From contig CAJUNF010000024.1 in assembly GCA_910587775.1 (NCBI GenBank), forward strand, positions 1-23,734: a stretch of DNA of 23,734 nt, read 5' to 3'. The notes under the pieces are model-generated. The model was not told where the DNA came from. It ran no database searches and saw only the letters and a list, made by a program, of their open reading frames with translations. Each line of letters opens with the position of its first letter. Positions within the stretch are counted from its first letter, which is position 1. The stretch comes from an uncultured Bacilli bacterium. GTDB lineage: Bacteria > Bacillota_I > Bacilli_A > RF39 > UBA660. The position numbers were made by a program, and so were the translations under genes. Below are positions 14,497-21,397 of this stretch, piece after piece.

Positions 14497-16695
14497 GTGG
14501 AATACAATGTTAATACAGAAAAGTTAAAAAAAATACAATCTTCTATTATGCAAGAACAACATAAATTGGCTCTTAAGACTAATGTATTCTATGCTGGAGC
14601 TTTTGAAACTTCTGGAAATTTATCAAGCGCTTTGCTAAAGATTAAAAATACTTATGCAAATATTCCCAAAACACTTTTGAATATTCATGAATATTTAGAT
14701 GAGTATATTAATGATATTGAAGCTTATGAGAGTGCTATGAGTGGAAATGGTGGGTCAGTAAAGTGTTCTAGTGCTGCTTATTTAGTTCGAAATAATGAAT
14801 TATATAGTAAAAATAAATTGTTTGATTATGAAATGGATTCAGCAAAGTTATTTCAAATAAGAACATATGAGCCTCCAAAAAATACTGCTTCGTCTAATGG
14901 AAATAATAGTGTTACAAATGGTAGTAGTGCAGGATCAGATGGAAATAGCAATGCAAATAATAACCAAAGCCAACTACCAAATTTTGATTTTAACCTACCT
15001 AGTTTTGATATGGGTATGTTTGATTTTAATTTTGATGCTATAGGATCTTTTGATATGGATTTTTCACTTGGAAATATTATGAATTCTATAAAATTTGATT
15101 TATCTTCTTTAGGAAATCTTACTCTTTCTTCTATTGGTGCTATTGGATTGGGGAATTTAGGATCTATAAATTTAGGAAATCTTGATTTATCTAATTTAGG
15201 GTCATTAGATATTGGAAATCTTGATTTAGCAACAGATTTGATTTTAAAAGATATTTTTAATATAAACGGAATTGATATTAGTGGAATCACAAATTTAGGG
15301 CAGTTATCCACAATTGATCTTAACGGACTTGATTTGTCTAATTTAACTTTAAATGCTGATATACTTAAAATGTTACAAAATCAAATTCGTCTTGGAAATA
15401 TTAGTGATATTGATGCAATTAATGCATTACATCAATTATTTCCAGAAACTGTTTCTATGAATTTAAAGGAAATTATGAATTTATATAAAGTTGATACTAA
15501 CTTCTCCTCTTCTTTTTCTACTGGAGCAATGAAGGGCTTAGGAGTTTCTTCTGCTTTAATGCTTGGCTTTGGTGCGTTGTCTGGGTTTGGAAAATCTTTT
15601 GGATCAAGTAAATCTTCATCTAAATCAGATGTTTCAACTGCTGCAAATACTTCAGCCTTATCAAATGAGGAACATAAAAATTCTTTTGCGGGTCTTTCTG
15701 ATGCAATTCAAAGTGGAGGTTTGTTTGGAGTTGGAGTTACACAAGATTTAAATCTTGCTAATTCCTTTGTAGATATTAGTGATGAAGTAAAACAAAAACA
15801 CGATGAAAGTCAAGAATTTAATCCTTTTTGGGCGATATTAGCTATTGATTATGAAACGTTAATACAAAATGTCTTTTATCGTTTAAAGAAGTTTAATCAA
15901 ACAAAAAAAGTTTCGACTTATTTGGAACTTATAAATGATGCAAATGCAATGAGATTTAAAAATAGCATTCCCGCTTTGGAAGAACGTATCTCTTTTTTGA
16001 TACCTTCTATATTACCAATTTCTATAAAAGCTAGATATTTATATTTTGAATTATATGAGCAGTCAGTGATGGAAAAGAATATTAATTCTTATCAACATTT
16101 AAATGCAGTTATCAACAACAAGACTTATGAAAGGTTCAAATGGGTGGATTTAAAGGATATTCGAGATTCTTCTCTTTGCTCTTTTGAAAGTCAATTAAAT
16201 GTTCTTAATCAAGCAATCAATTGTGGAAATGTTTGTCATAGTACTTCTTTTAAAAATGTTTTTGGATATATTGAAGATGGAATTTTAGAAATCGCAAATA
16301 CTTATGAACAAATATATCAAGTAGAAGTTCCAAAAGTTTTTCATAGTGATATTGTAATTAATGAGCATAGTTCTATGTATGATATCCTTTTAGAAAAATT
16401 AGAATCTTTAAGTGTTCAAGCTATTTTAAATCATTTATCTTTTGATGATAGTAAGAAATATTTAATTAATGTATTAAAAAATTTAGATTTACAGGATCAA
16501 AATTTATATTGTTTTCAAGATATGGAAAGAATTGGTACTACTGGAGGTGTAGAAACGATTCATATGGTACGTATAGGAAGCAGTATATATCCTTATCGCT
16601 ATTATGCTTGTTATGAAGGAGTTGGATTAAGAGAGATTAATTCAAAAGATGTAATGTTACTTAGAAAATCAGGGTTTCATTTAAAGGAGGAATAA
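14497..16695 (+). CDS. 732-aa putative T7SS substrate with Leu/Gly/Asn repeats and a unique C-terminal domain
   Basis: It starts at GTG 14497 with an AAAGGAG ribosome binding site. Residues 1-110 are helical and resemble the N-terminal targeting region of LXG/WXG proteins, without a clear LXG motif. An Asn/Ser/Gly linker follows (about 130-160), then a Phe/Asp-rich stretch. Next come irregular solenoid-like repeats (about 190-290) built on LGNLDLSNLGSLDIGNLDL. A Gly/Ser-rich hydrophobic segment (about 340-385, GLGVSSALMLGFGALSGFG) might insert in membranes. The C-terminal ~290 residues (from NPFWAILAIDYETL) form a separate mostly helical domain with no catalytic motif that I can identify. It is the largest substrate candidate, but a structural role is equally possible. 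No cleavable signal is seen. Confidence 0.75.
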   Translation: MEYNVNTEKLKKIQSSIMQEQHKLALKTNVFYAGAFETSGNLSSALLKIKNTYANIPKTLLNIHEYLDEYINDIEAYESAMSGNGGSVKCSSAAYLVRNNELYSKNKLFDYEMDSAKLFQIRTYEPPKNTASSNGNNSVTNGSSAGSDGNSNANNNQSQLPNFDFNLPSFDMGMFDFNFDAIGSFDMDFSLGNIMNSIKFDLSSLGNLTLSSIGAIGLGNLGSINLGNLDLSNLGSLDIGNLDLATDLILKDIFNINGIDISGITNLGQLSTIDLNGLDLSNLTLNADILKMLQNQIRLGNISDIDAINALHQLFPETVSMNLKEIMNLYKVDTNFSSSFSTGAMKGLGVSSALMLGFGALSGFGKSFGSSKSSSKSDVSTAANTSALSNEEHKNSFAGLSDAIQSGGLFGVGVTQDLNLANSFVDISDEVKQKHDESQEFNPFWAILAIDYETLIQNVFYRLKKFNQTKKVSTYLELINDANAMRFKNSIPALEERISFLIPSILPISIKARYLYFELYEQSVMEKNINSYQHLNAVINNKTYERFKWVDLKDIRDSSLCSFESQLNVLNQAINCGNVCHSTSFKNVFGYIEDGILEIANTYEQIYQVEVPKVFHSDIVINEHSSMYDILLEKLESLSVQAILNHLSFDDSKKYLINVLKNLDLQDQNLYCFQDMERIGTTGGVETIHMVRIGSSIYPYRYYACYEGVGLREINSKDVMLLRKSGFHLKEE

Positions 16696-16697
16696 AA

Positions 16698-17000
16698 ATG
16701 AGAGATTTATTGCCAATTGGAAGTGTTGTTTTATTAAAAGGTGCTGTTAAAAAAATAATGATTATTGGATATATGGCAATTGATAAGGAAAATACTAGTA
16801 AAACCTATGATTATAGTGGGTGTATTTATCCAGAAGGGTTGTTAAGTAGTGATCAAACATTACTTTTTGATCATGAACAAATTAATCAAGTATTTTTTGA
16901 AGGATATCAAAATGAGGAGTCTGAGTTATTTAAAAATCAGTTAAAAGAAGTTCATAAGCAACTTACAGAATCTAAAAAAACTCTTGATACTTTGGAATAG
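16698..17000 (+). CDS. DUF4176-like protein
   Basis: A 100-residue protein with the DUF4176 signature. It has LLPIGSVVLLKGAVKKIMIIG at the start, then YDYSGCIYPEG, LFDHEQINQVFFEGYQNEE, and a helical Lys/Glu-rich tail. DUF4176 proteins are small cytoplasmic proteins repeatedly found next to T7SS substrate genes in Firmicutes; their biochemical role is not established. The AGGAGG ribosome binding site overlaps the end of the 732-aa gene and only 2 bases separate the coding regions, so the two are coupled. That makes it a possible partner or immunity/chaperone protein for the preceding product. There is no terminator between it and the secE promoter. Confidence 0.8.
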   Translation: MRDLLPIGSVVLLKGAVKKIMIIGYMAIDKENTSKTYDYSGCIYPEGLLSSDQTLLFDHEQINQVFFEGYQNEESELFKNQLKEVHKQLTESKKTLDTLE

Positions 17001-17010
17001 AAGAAAAATC

Positions 17011-17039
17011 TTGAAAAATAAGAATACGTGTGCTATTAT
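17011..17039 (+). promoter_or_regulatory. Strong promoter of secE-nusG
   Basis: TTGAAA (17011-17016) and TATTAT (17034-17039) are 17 bases apart and TGC precedes the -10 as an extended element. A GTGCT/AGCAC inverted repeat surrounds the -10 to +1 region. Confidence 0.75.
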
Positions 17040-17096
17040 TTCTGTAACAAGCACGGAAAGTGTTTTTATTTTGGAAAAAATTTGAGGTGGATGAAA

Positions 17097-17312
17097 ATGG
17101 CAAAACAAAAATCTGAAAAAGTAAAAAAGGTAAAGAAAGATCATAAACCTGGATATTTAAAAGAGGTTAAAACAGAATTAAAAAAGGTTTCTTTTCCATC
17201 TTTTAAAGATGTTATGAAATATACTTTAGCAACATTAGTTTTTTGTGGAGTATTGGTAGTATTTTTTCTTTTACTTAACTTATTATTATCAGTTGTAAAG
17301 GGGATGTTTTAA
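17097..17312 (+). CDS. secE: Preprotein translocase subunit SecE
   Basis: A 71-residue protein with a basic cytoplasmic start, the SecE signature YLKEVKTELKKVSFPS (the amphipathic helix before the membrane segment), and one C-terminal membrane helix (near residues 44-68). This is the short single-helix form of Gram-positive bacteria. The ATG at 17097 follows GAGGTGG by 6-7 bases; an upstream ATG at 17091 lies against the ribosome binding site, and longer N-termini are not supported. It overlaps nusG by one base. It stabilises SecY in the protein-conducting channel. The usual upstream neighbour rpmG (L33) is not present. Confidence 0.95.
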   Translation: MAKQKSEKVKKVKKDHKPGYLKEVKTELKKVSFPSFKDVMKYTLATLVFCGVLVVFFLLLNLLLSVVKGMF

Positions 17313-17845
17313 TGGAAAAATTATGGTATGTCGTAAATACTTACAGTGGTCATGAAGAGTCTGTTAAAGAAAAGCTTGAAATGCGTACTGAATCAATGGG
17401 AATGCAAGATTATATTTATCGTGTTATTGTACCAGAGACAACTGAAATTGAAATTAAAGATGGTGTAAAAAAAGAGAAGAAAAAGAAAATGTTTCCAGGT
17501 TATGTACTTGTAGAGATGATTATGAGTGATGAAGCTTGGTATATTGTACGAAATACACCAGGAGTTACAGGATTTATTGGATCTAGTGGAAAGGGTGCTA
17601 AACCAACACCTTTATTACCTCAAGAAATTGACCGTATTTTAGCAAATATGGGAATGAGTAGAATGGATCTTGAAAGTGAAATGGCTGTCGGAGATAAAGT
17701 TAATATTGTTGATGGTCCATTTAAAGGCATGATGGGTACAGTTGATACAATCGATTTAGAAAATAGTCGTTTGAATGTTTTAATTGATTTATTTGGTCAA
17801 GAAACTCCAGTAGAAGTTGAACTTTACCAAGTAAATAAATGTTAA
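17312..17845 (+). CDS. nusG: Transcription termination/antitermination factor NusG
   Basis: A 177-residue protein with the N-terminal NGN domain (WYVVNTYSGHEESVKEKLE, VPETTEIEIK, KKMFPGYVLVEM, WYIVRNTPGVTGFIGS) and a C-terminal KOW domain (VGDKVNIVDGPFKGMMGTV, then VEVELYQV). It binds RNA polymerase and links transcription to pausing, termination and translation. Its start overlaps the secE stop, the conserved secE-nusG arrangement. A terminator follows, so nusG is separated from rplK, which it usually precedes. Confidence 0.98.
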   Translation: MEKLWYVVNTYSGHEESVKEKLEMRTESMGMQDYIYRVIVPETTEIEIKDGVKKEKKKKMFPGYVLVEMIMSDEAWYIVRNTPGVTGFIGSSGKGAKPTPLLPQEIDRILANMGMSRMDLESEMAVGDKVNIVDGPFKGMMGTVDTIDLENSRLNVLIDLFGQETPVEVELYQVNKC

Positions 17846-17864
17846 AAATCTGTAATATTGCTTT

Positions 17865-17893
17865 AGAAAAAGTTTTTATCTTTTTCTTTTTTA
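17865..17893 (+). terminator. Intrinsic terminator after nusG
   Basis: AGAAAAAG (17865-17872) pairs with CTTTTTCT (17880-17887) and is followed by a T-run. Confidence 0.8.
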
Positions 17894-17897
17894 TTTA

Positions 17898-17924
17898 TGT
17901 TAAAATATTTCCTCGTGATTATTT
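17898..17924 (+). promoter_or_regulatory. Extended -10 promoter with a very short leader
   Basis: TGTTAAAAT (17898-17906) is an extended -10 element. The ATG at 17925 is only about 12 bases from the expected start of transcription and no Shine-Dalgarno sequence is visible, so translation may be nearly leaderless. Confidence 0.5.
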
Positions 17925-18788
17925 ATGAATGAGCTTTTTAACCAAAAAATTAATTTATTTGTGAAAAATATTCCATCTTTTTCTAGAAAAGATTTAACAA
18001 TTTATTATGTATATCGAAAGTTAGCACCATATTTTCAAAGAGATTTAAGTTTTTTTATGGCTAATCCAGAAAAGCAACTTGATATTTATGATCAGGGATT
18101 TGTAATGCAAGGTGAAAAGGTAGTGTGTAAAACTATTTGTGAATATTATGGACGTGTTTATCGTAAGTTGCATATAGATTTTAAAATAATTACTACTAAT
18201 AATAAATTAATTCCTCATTATGCTATGCTAGTTTCTGGAGATTCTGGGTGGTTTATGATTGATCCTTTGAAAGATTTATGTTGCAACCAATTAGGATTTC
18301 AACCATGTTTTTTTGGGGTAATTCCTACTTATGGAACTTTAAAGAGTCTTTATCCTGGTGTAATTTCTTTGGATGCCAATTATGTTTTTTCTTTAGCAAA
18401 AGAAACAAATACGTTATCGTTTGGTAATTTTTTAGATACTTTTTTTGATTTATTGCATCAAGATATTTTTCATTCATCTAATTATGATTTCATTTTTTGT
18501 ACAAAAGATGATGAAGTCTCTACTGTTCAGGCAAAGTTAAAATTTGTTTCTGATCATCTACTTAATTTAGGTAAGGTTTCGGGAATATATGAGAGAAAAC
18601 AATATTATGGTTATTTAAAGCCATGTTTATTTAATCGTCCAGAATGTAGTTATTTTGAAGTAAATATTACTGAGGATTATAATTTATCTATTGTGATTTA
18701 TGAAGATTTAGAACGTAAACATAAAGCCTTTGAATATGTAGAGGTTAGAAATGAAGAGGGCCAGTATTCTTTAAAGCGTGTTGTTTAA
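17925..18788 (+). CDS. Transglutaminase-like superfamily protein
   Basis: A 287-residue soluble protein. The central part fits the transglutaminase-like papain fold: Cys68 in VVCKTICEYYGRVYRKLHID, His98 in LIPHYAMLV and Asp113 in WFMIDPLKDL. These match the usual Cys-(x~30)-His-(x~15)-Asp triad with the typical DP after the last strand. There is no signal peptide or membrane segment, so a cytoplasmic cysteine protease or amidase-like activity is possible, but activity is not proven. The second half (FLDTFFDLLHQDIFHS onward) is unassigned. It sits between nusG and rplK with its own promoter, outside the normal gene order. It may instead belong functionally with the nearby secretion locus; that is speculation. 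Confidence 0.65.
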   Translation: MNELFNQKINLFVKNIPSFSRKDLTIYYVYRKLAPYFQRDLSFFMANPEKQLDIYDQGFVMQGEKVVCKTICEYYGRVYRKLHIDFKIITTNNKLIPHYAMLVSGDSGWFMIDPLKDLCCNQLGFQPCFFGVIPTYGTLKSLYPGVISLDANYVFSLAKETNTLSFGNFLDTFFDLLHQDIFHSSNYDFIFCTKDDEVSTVQAKLKFVSDHLLNLGKVSGIYERKQYYGYLKPCLFNRPECSYFEVNITEDYNLSIVIYEDLERKHKAFEYVEVRNEEGQYSLKRVV

Positions 18789-18795
18789 GTTTTGC

Positions 18796-18824
18796 TTGTA
18801 AAGTGTAATAATTTGTGATAATAT
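18796..18824 (+). promoter_or_regulatory. Promoter of the rplK-rplA operon
   Basis: TTGTAA (18796-18801) and TAATAT (18819-18824) are separated by 17 bases. TGTGATAAT overlaps as an alternative extended -10 element. Confidence 0.6.
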
Positions 18825-18853
18825 CGATAGTGCGATTATATATTTTATAAGAG

Positions 18854-18896
18854 CCCTTAAGTGGAAGGGAAAGTGCGGACTTGCCCACACCACTTA
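18854..18896 (+). ncRNA. Structured rplK leader, possible L1-binding autoregulatory site
   Basis: An outer stem TAAGTGG (18858-18864) pairs with CCACTTA (18890-18896). Inside it, GGG-A-AAGT (18867-18874) pairs with ACTT-G-CCC (18879-18886) around a GCGG loop, with one A-G mismatch. An alternative hairpin, CCCTT (18854-18858) with AAGGG (18865-18869), would compete with both stems. In many bacteria L1 represses the L11-L1 operon by binding a leader that mimics its 23S rRNA site; the position directly before rplK fits that. Whether this element matches the L1 consensus was not tested. Confidence 0.6.
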
Positions 18897-18930
18897 CACG
18901 TGAAGAAAAATTTTATAGGAGGTGTCTTTC

Positions 18931-19515
18931 GTGGCAAAAGAAGTCGTAAAAAGAATTAAATTACAAATCGAAGCAGGAAAGGCTACACCAGCTCCACCAG
19001 TTGGAACTTGTTTAGGACCTGCAGGAATTAATATTCAAGATTTTTGTCAAAAGTTCAATGATGCAACTAGAGATAAAATGGGAGATGTAATTCCTTGTGA
19101 AATCAATGTTTATGATGATAGATCATTTGATTTTGTATTAAAAACTGCACCTGCTGCATTCTTACTTAAGAAAGCTGCAAAAATTCAAAAAGGAAGTAAA
19201 AAAGGAGCAAATGAAATCGTTGCTACTATTACTATTGATGAATTAAGAAAAATTGCTGAAAATAAATTACCTGATTTAAATGCTTATACTGTAGAAGAAG
19301 CAATGAATATTATTGAAGGTACAGCAAGAAATATGGGTATTGCTATTAAGGGATTAAATGACCAAGAATTAGCAGAACAAGCAAAAGAAGCTAAAAAAGA
19401 AGAAGCAGAACGTGAAAAACGTGAAGAACAATTAGCTGAAATGGAAGCTTCTGCACAAGAAACTAATGTAGAAGTTGAAGTTATCGGAAAAGATAAAGAA
19501 ACAGAAGAAGAGTAA
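18931..19515 (+). CDS. rplK: Ribosomal protein L11 with a long acidic/charged C-terminal extension
   Basis: It starts at GTG 18931 with AGGAGGTG 7-8 bases upstream; a GTG at 18922 lies within the ribosome binding site and is rejected. The first ~141 residues are normal L11: PPVGTCLGPAGIN, KMGDVIPCEINVYDDRSF and the C-terminal RNA-binding domain with EEAMNIIEGTARNMGI. The usual end is followed by about 50 extra residues rich in Glu, Lys and Ala, ending in acidic ETEEE. The extension looks like a charged helix followed by a disordered tail. L11 binds the GTPase centre of 23S rRNA with L10-L12. The role of the tail is unknown. Confidence 0.97.
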   Translation: MAKEVVKRIKLQIEAGKATPAPPVGTCLGPAGINIQDFCQKFNDATRDKMGDVIPCEINVYDDRSFDFVLKTAPAAFLLKKAAKIQKGSKKGANEIVATITIDELRKIAENKLPDLNAYTVEEAMNIIEGTARNMGIAIKGLNDQELAEQAKEAKKEEAEREKREEQLAEMEASAQETNVEVEVIGKDKETEEE

Positions 19516-19565
19516 TCTTTCATTTTAAAATAAGTCCGCTAATAAACCACAGTTAGGAGGAAATT

Positions 19566-20264
19566 ATGAAAAAATTTAGTAAGAAATATGTGGAAGCTTC
19601 TAAAAAATGTGATAAAAACAAAGAATATACATTAGAAGAAGCAATCAAATTAGTAAAAGAAACTTCTTTTACAAAGTTTGATGGATCTGTAGATTTTGCT
19701 ATGAAACTAAACGTTGATCCTAAAAAAGCTGATCAACAATTACGTGGATCTTTAGTGTTACCTCATGGTACTGGAAAAACAAAACGTATTTTAGTAATTG
19801 CAAAAGGAGCTAGTGCTGAAGAAGCAAAAAAAGCTGGAGCTGATTATGTTGGAGATGTTGACATGATCGATAAAATTCAAAAAGAGAATTGGTTTGATTA
19901 TGATGTTATTGTGGCAACTCCAGATATGATGCCAATGCTTGGAAAAATTGGTAAAATTTTAGGACCTAAAGGATTAATGCCAAATCCTAAAACAAATACT
20001 GTTACTCCAAATCCAGCAAAAGCTGTATCAGATATTCAAAAGGGTATGGTAGAATTTCGTACAGATCAATATGGAAACATTCATGGAATTATTGGTAAAA
20101 CATCTTTTGATGATGTAAAACTAAAAGAAAACATGGAATATGTTGTTTCTACTATTTCTAAACTTAAACCAGCTACTGTTAAAGGTAAATTTATTACTAC
20201 TATTAGTTTATCTGCAACAATGGGTCCTGGTGTAAGAGTAGATAAAAATTCTTTTGACATTTAA
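19566..20264 (+). CDS. rplA: Ribosomal protein L1
   Basis: A 232-residue protein of normal length, with the L1 signatures KFDGSVDFAMKLNVDPKK, the two domains and the motif GKIGKILGPKGLMPNPKTNT. The N-terminal KKFSKKY start has AGGAGG upstream. It binds the L1 stalk of 23S rRNA and is a probable repressor of the rplK-rplA transcript (see the leader at 18854-18896). It follows rplK after 50 bases, with no terminator. Confidence 0.98.
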   Translation: MKKFSKKYVEASKKCDKNKEYTLEEAIKLVKETSFTKFDGSVDFAMKLNVDPKKADQQLRGSLVLPHGTGKTKRILVIAKGASAEEAKKAGADYVGDVDMIDKIQKENWFDYDVIVATPDMMPMLGKIGKILGPKGLMPNPKTNTVTPNPAKAVSDIQKGMVEFRTDQYGNIHGIIGKTSFDDVKLKENMEYVVSTISKLKPATVKGKFITTISLSATMGPGVRVDKNSFDI

Positions 20265-20292
20265 TTAAGTATTGCATATAATACTAACTAGA

Positions 20293-20398
20293 AAAGCCGA
20301 TCACCCAAAGACAGTAGGGGGTAAAACCTTAATTATCCTACCGAGGGACACTTAAAAGTATTAAATTTTAAGCTTGTCCCAATGGACGAGCTTTTTTA
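20293..20398 (+). ncRNA. L10 leader with antiterminator/terminator switch
   Basis: This is the ribosomal protein L10 leader (Rfam L10_leader type). The conserved parts CCAAAGACAGTAGG and TTAATTATCCTACCGAGG are present at about 20304-20346. Downstream, GGGACA-CTTAAAA (20345-20357) pairs with TTTTAAG-ct-TGTCCC (20366-20380) as an antiterminator. The alternative is AAGCTTGTCC (20370-20379) with GGACGAGCTT (20384-20393) followed by a T-run, a terminator. The two share bases 20370-20379 and cannot form together. When L10-L12 complex accumulates, binding to the leader would favour termination and lower rplJ-rplL expression; that is the established mechanism. Confidence 0.93.
20370..20397 (+). terminator. 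Attenuator terminator of the L10 leader
   Basis: A 10-base-pair stem closed by AAGCTTGTCC/GGACGAGCTT, with one T-G wobble pair, a 4-base loop and six T, ends just before the rplJ ribosome binding site. Confidence 0.88.
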
Positions 20399-20418
20399 GA
20401 ATAAACGAAGGAGGATAT

Positions 20419-20910
20419 ATGGCAAGTTTAAAAGTTCTTGAATCAAAAAAAGAAACTGTTAATGAGATTTTGGAAAGTATTAAAACAAGCGAAAGTGTAA
20501 TTTTATTTCAATATCAAGGTTTAACTGTTTCAGAACTTAGTGATTTAAGAAAAAAACTAAGAGATGCTGATGCTACTGTTAAAGTTTATAAAAATACTCT
20601 TTTAAAAAGAGCTTTAGATGAACAAAACATTAGTTTTGAAGGTTTCTTAGAAGGACCAAATGCAATTTTATTTGGTAAAAATTTATTAGAACCAATTAAA
20701 GTAATTTCTGATTTTGCAAAAGATCATGACAAGTTAGAAATTCGAATTGGTATTATTAGTGGAAGTGTTGCAGATTTAGCAACAATTCAAGATTATGCTA
20801 GTATTCCATCTTATGAAGGATTACTTACTATGCTTTGCCGTGGTATGATGGAGCATGTTAATAAGTTAGCAATTGGTTTAAATCAATATGCAGAAAATTT
20901 AGAGAAATAA
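20419..20910 (+). CDS. rplJ: Ribosomal protein L10
   Basis: A 163-residue protein, close to the usual 165-170. The L10 core is visible (ILFQYQGLTVSELSDLRKKLR, VKVYKNTLLKRA, GPNAILFG), and the C-terminal helix ends GLNQYAENLEK, which docks L12 dimers. The ATG at 20419 has AAGGAGG directly upstream; an open frame reaching back into the attenuator is not a real N-terminus. It forms the base of the ribosomal stalk and, with L12, controls its own leader. Confidence 0.97.
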   Translation: MASLKVLESKKETVNEILESIKTSESVILFQYQGLTVSELSDLRKKLRDADATVKVYKNTLLKRALDEQNISFEGFLEGPNAILFGKNLLEPIKVISDFAKDHDKLEIRIGIISGSVADLATIQDYASIPSYEGLLTMLCRGMMEHVNKLAIGLNQYAENLEK

Positions 20911-20928
20911 GAGAAGGAGAGAGAAAAA

Positions 20929-21294
20929 ATGGCTAAAATAACAAAAGAAGATTTTATTAGTGCTTTAAAAGAAATGACTATTCTTGAAGTAAAAGAATTA
21001 GTTGATGCAATGAAAGAAGAGTTTGGAGTAAATCCAGATGCTGTAGCTGTAGCTGCTGCACCTCAATCTGGAGCTTCAGAAGAAAGTGCTGCTAAAACAG
21101 TAGTACTTAAAAATGCTGGTGGAAACAAGATTGCTGTTATTAAATTATTAAAAGAAATTACAGGACTTGGACTTGTTGAAGCTAAAGCTTTAGCTGATAA
21201 TGGCGGAAATGTTAAAGAAAACGTTCCTGCTGATGAAGCTAACCAAATTAAAGCACAATTAGAAGAAGCTGGAGCAGAAATCGAATTAGCTTAA
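20929..21294 (+). CDS. rplL: Ribosomal protein L7/L12
   Basis: A 121-residue protein. The N-terminal dimerisation helices (FISALKEMTILEVKELVDAMKEEFGV), an Ala-rich hinge (VAVAAAPQSGASEE) and the C-terminal globular domain (KIAVIKLLKEITGLGLVEAKALAD, AEIELA) are all present. It recruits elongation and release factor GTPases to the ribosome. It lies 18 bases after rplJ. A strong terminator follows, and rpoB, the common next gene in Firmicutes, is not found in the window. Confidence 0.98.
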   Translation: MAKITKEDFISALKEMTILEVKELVDAMKEEFGVNPDAVAVAAAPQSGASEESAAKTVVLKNAGGNKIAVIKLLKEITGLGLVEAKALADNGGNVKENVPADEANQIKAQLEEAGAEIELA

Positions 21295-21302
21295 TTATGT
21301 TA

Positions 21303-21328
21303 AAGACTCAAATTTGAGTCTTTTTTTT
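21303..21328 (+). terminator. Intrinsic terminator after rplL
   Basis: AAAGACTCAAA/TTTGAGTCTTT forms a perfect palindrome followed by a T-run, closing the rplJ-rplL unit. Confidence 0.9.
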
Positions 21329-21341
21329 GTTATTATATTAC

Positions 21342-21391
21342 TTGCTTGTTTTTTTGTATTTCGATATAATAGTTTTATTAAGATCGGAGGA
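21342..21391 (+). promoter_or_regulatory. Promoter and RBS of the small membrane protein operon
   Basis: TTGCTT (21342-21347) and a perfect TATAAT (21365-21370) are 17 bases apart. CGGAGGAGA precedes the ATG at 21398. Confidence 0.75.
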
Positions 21392-21397
21392 GAGAAA

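Noticed and set aside
14853..15311. 152-codon reverse-strand frame across the repeat region of the 732-aa gene
   Set aside because: It is the antisense of a repetitive, Leu/Asp-rich coding region with no RBS or promoter; the forward frame continues uninterrupted through it.
14497..16695. Classical LXG toxin call for the 732-aa protein
   Set aside because: No LXG motif or known catalytic toxin domain was found at either end; only the operon context suggests a substrate.
17028..17096. Longer N-terminus for SecE
   Set aside because: It runs through the promoter -10 and the secE leader and has no RBS; GAGGTGG sets the start at 17097.
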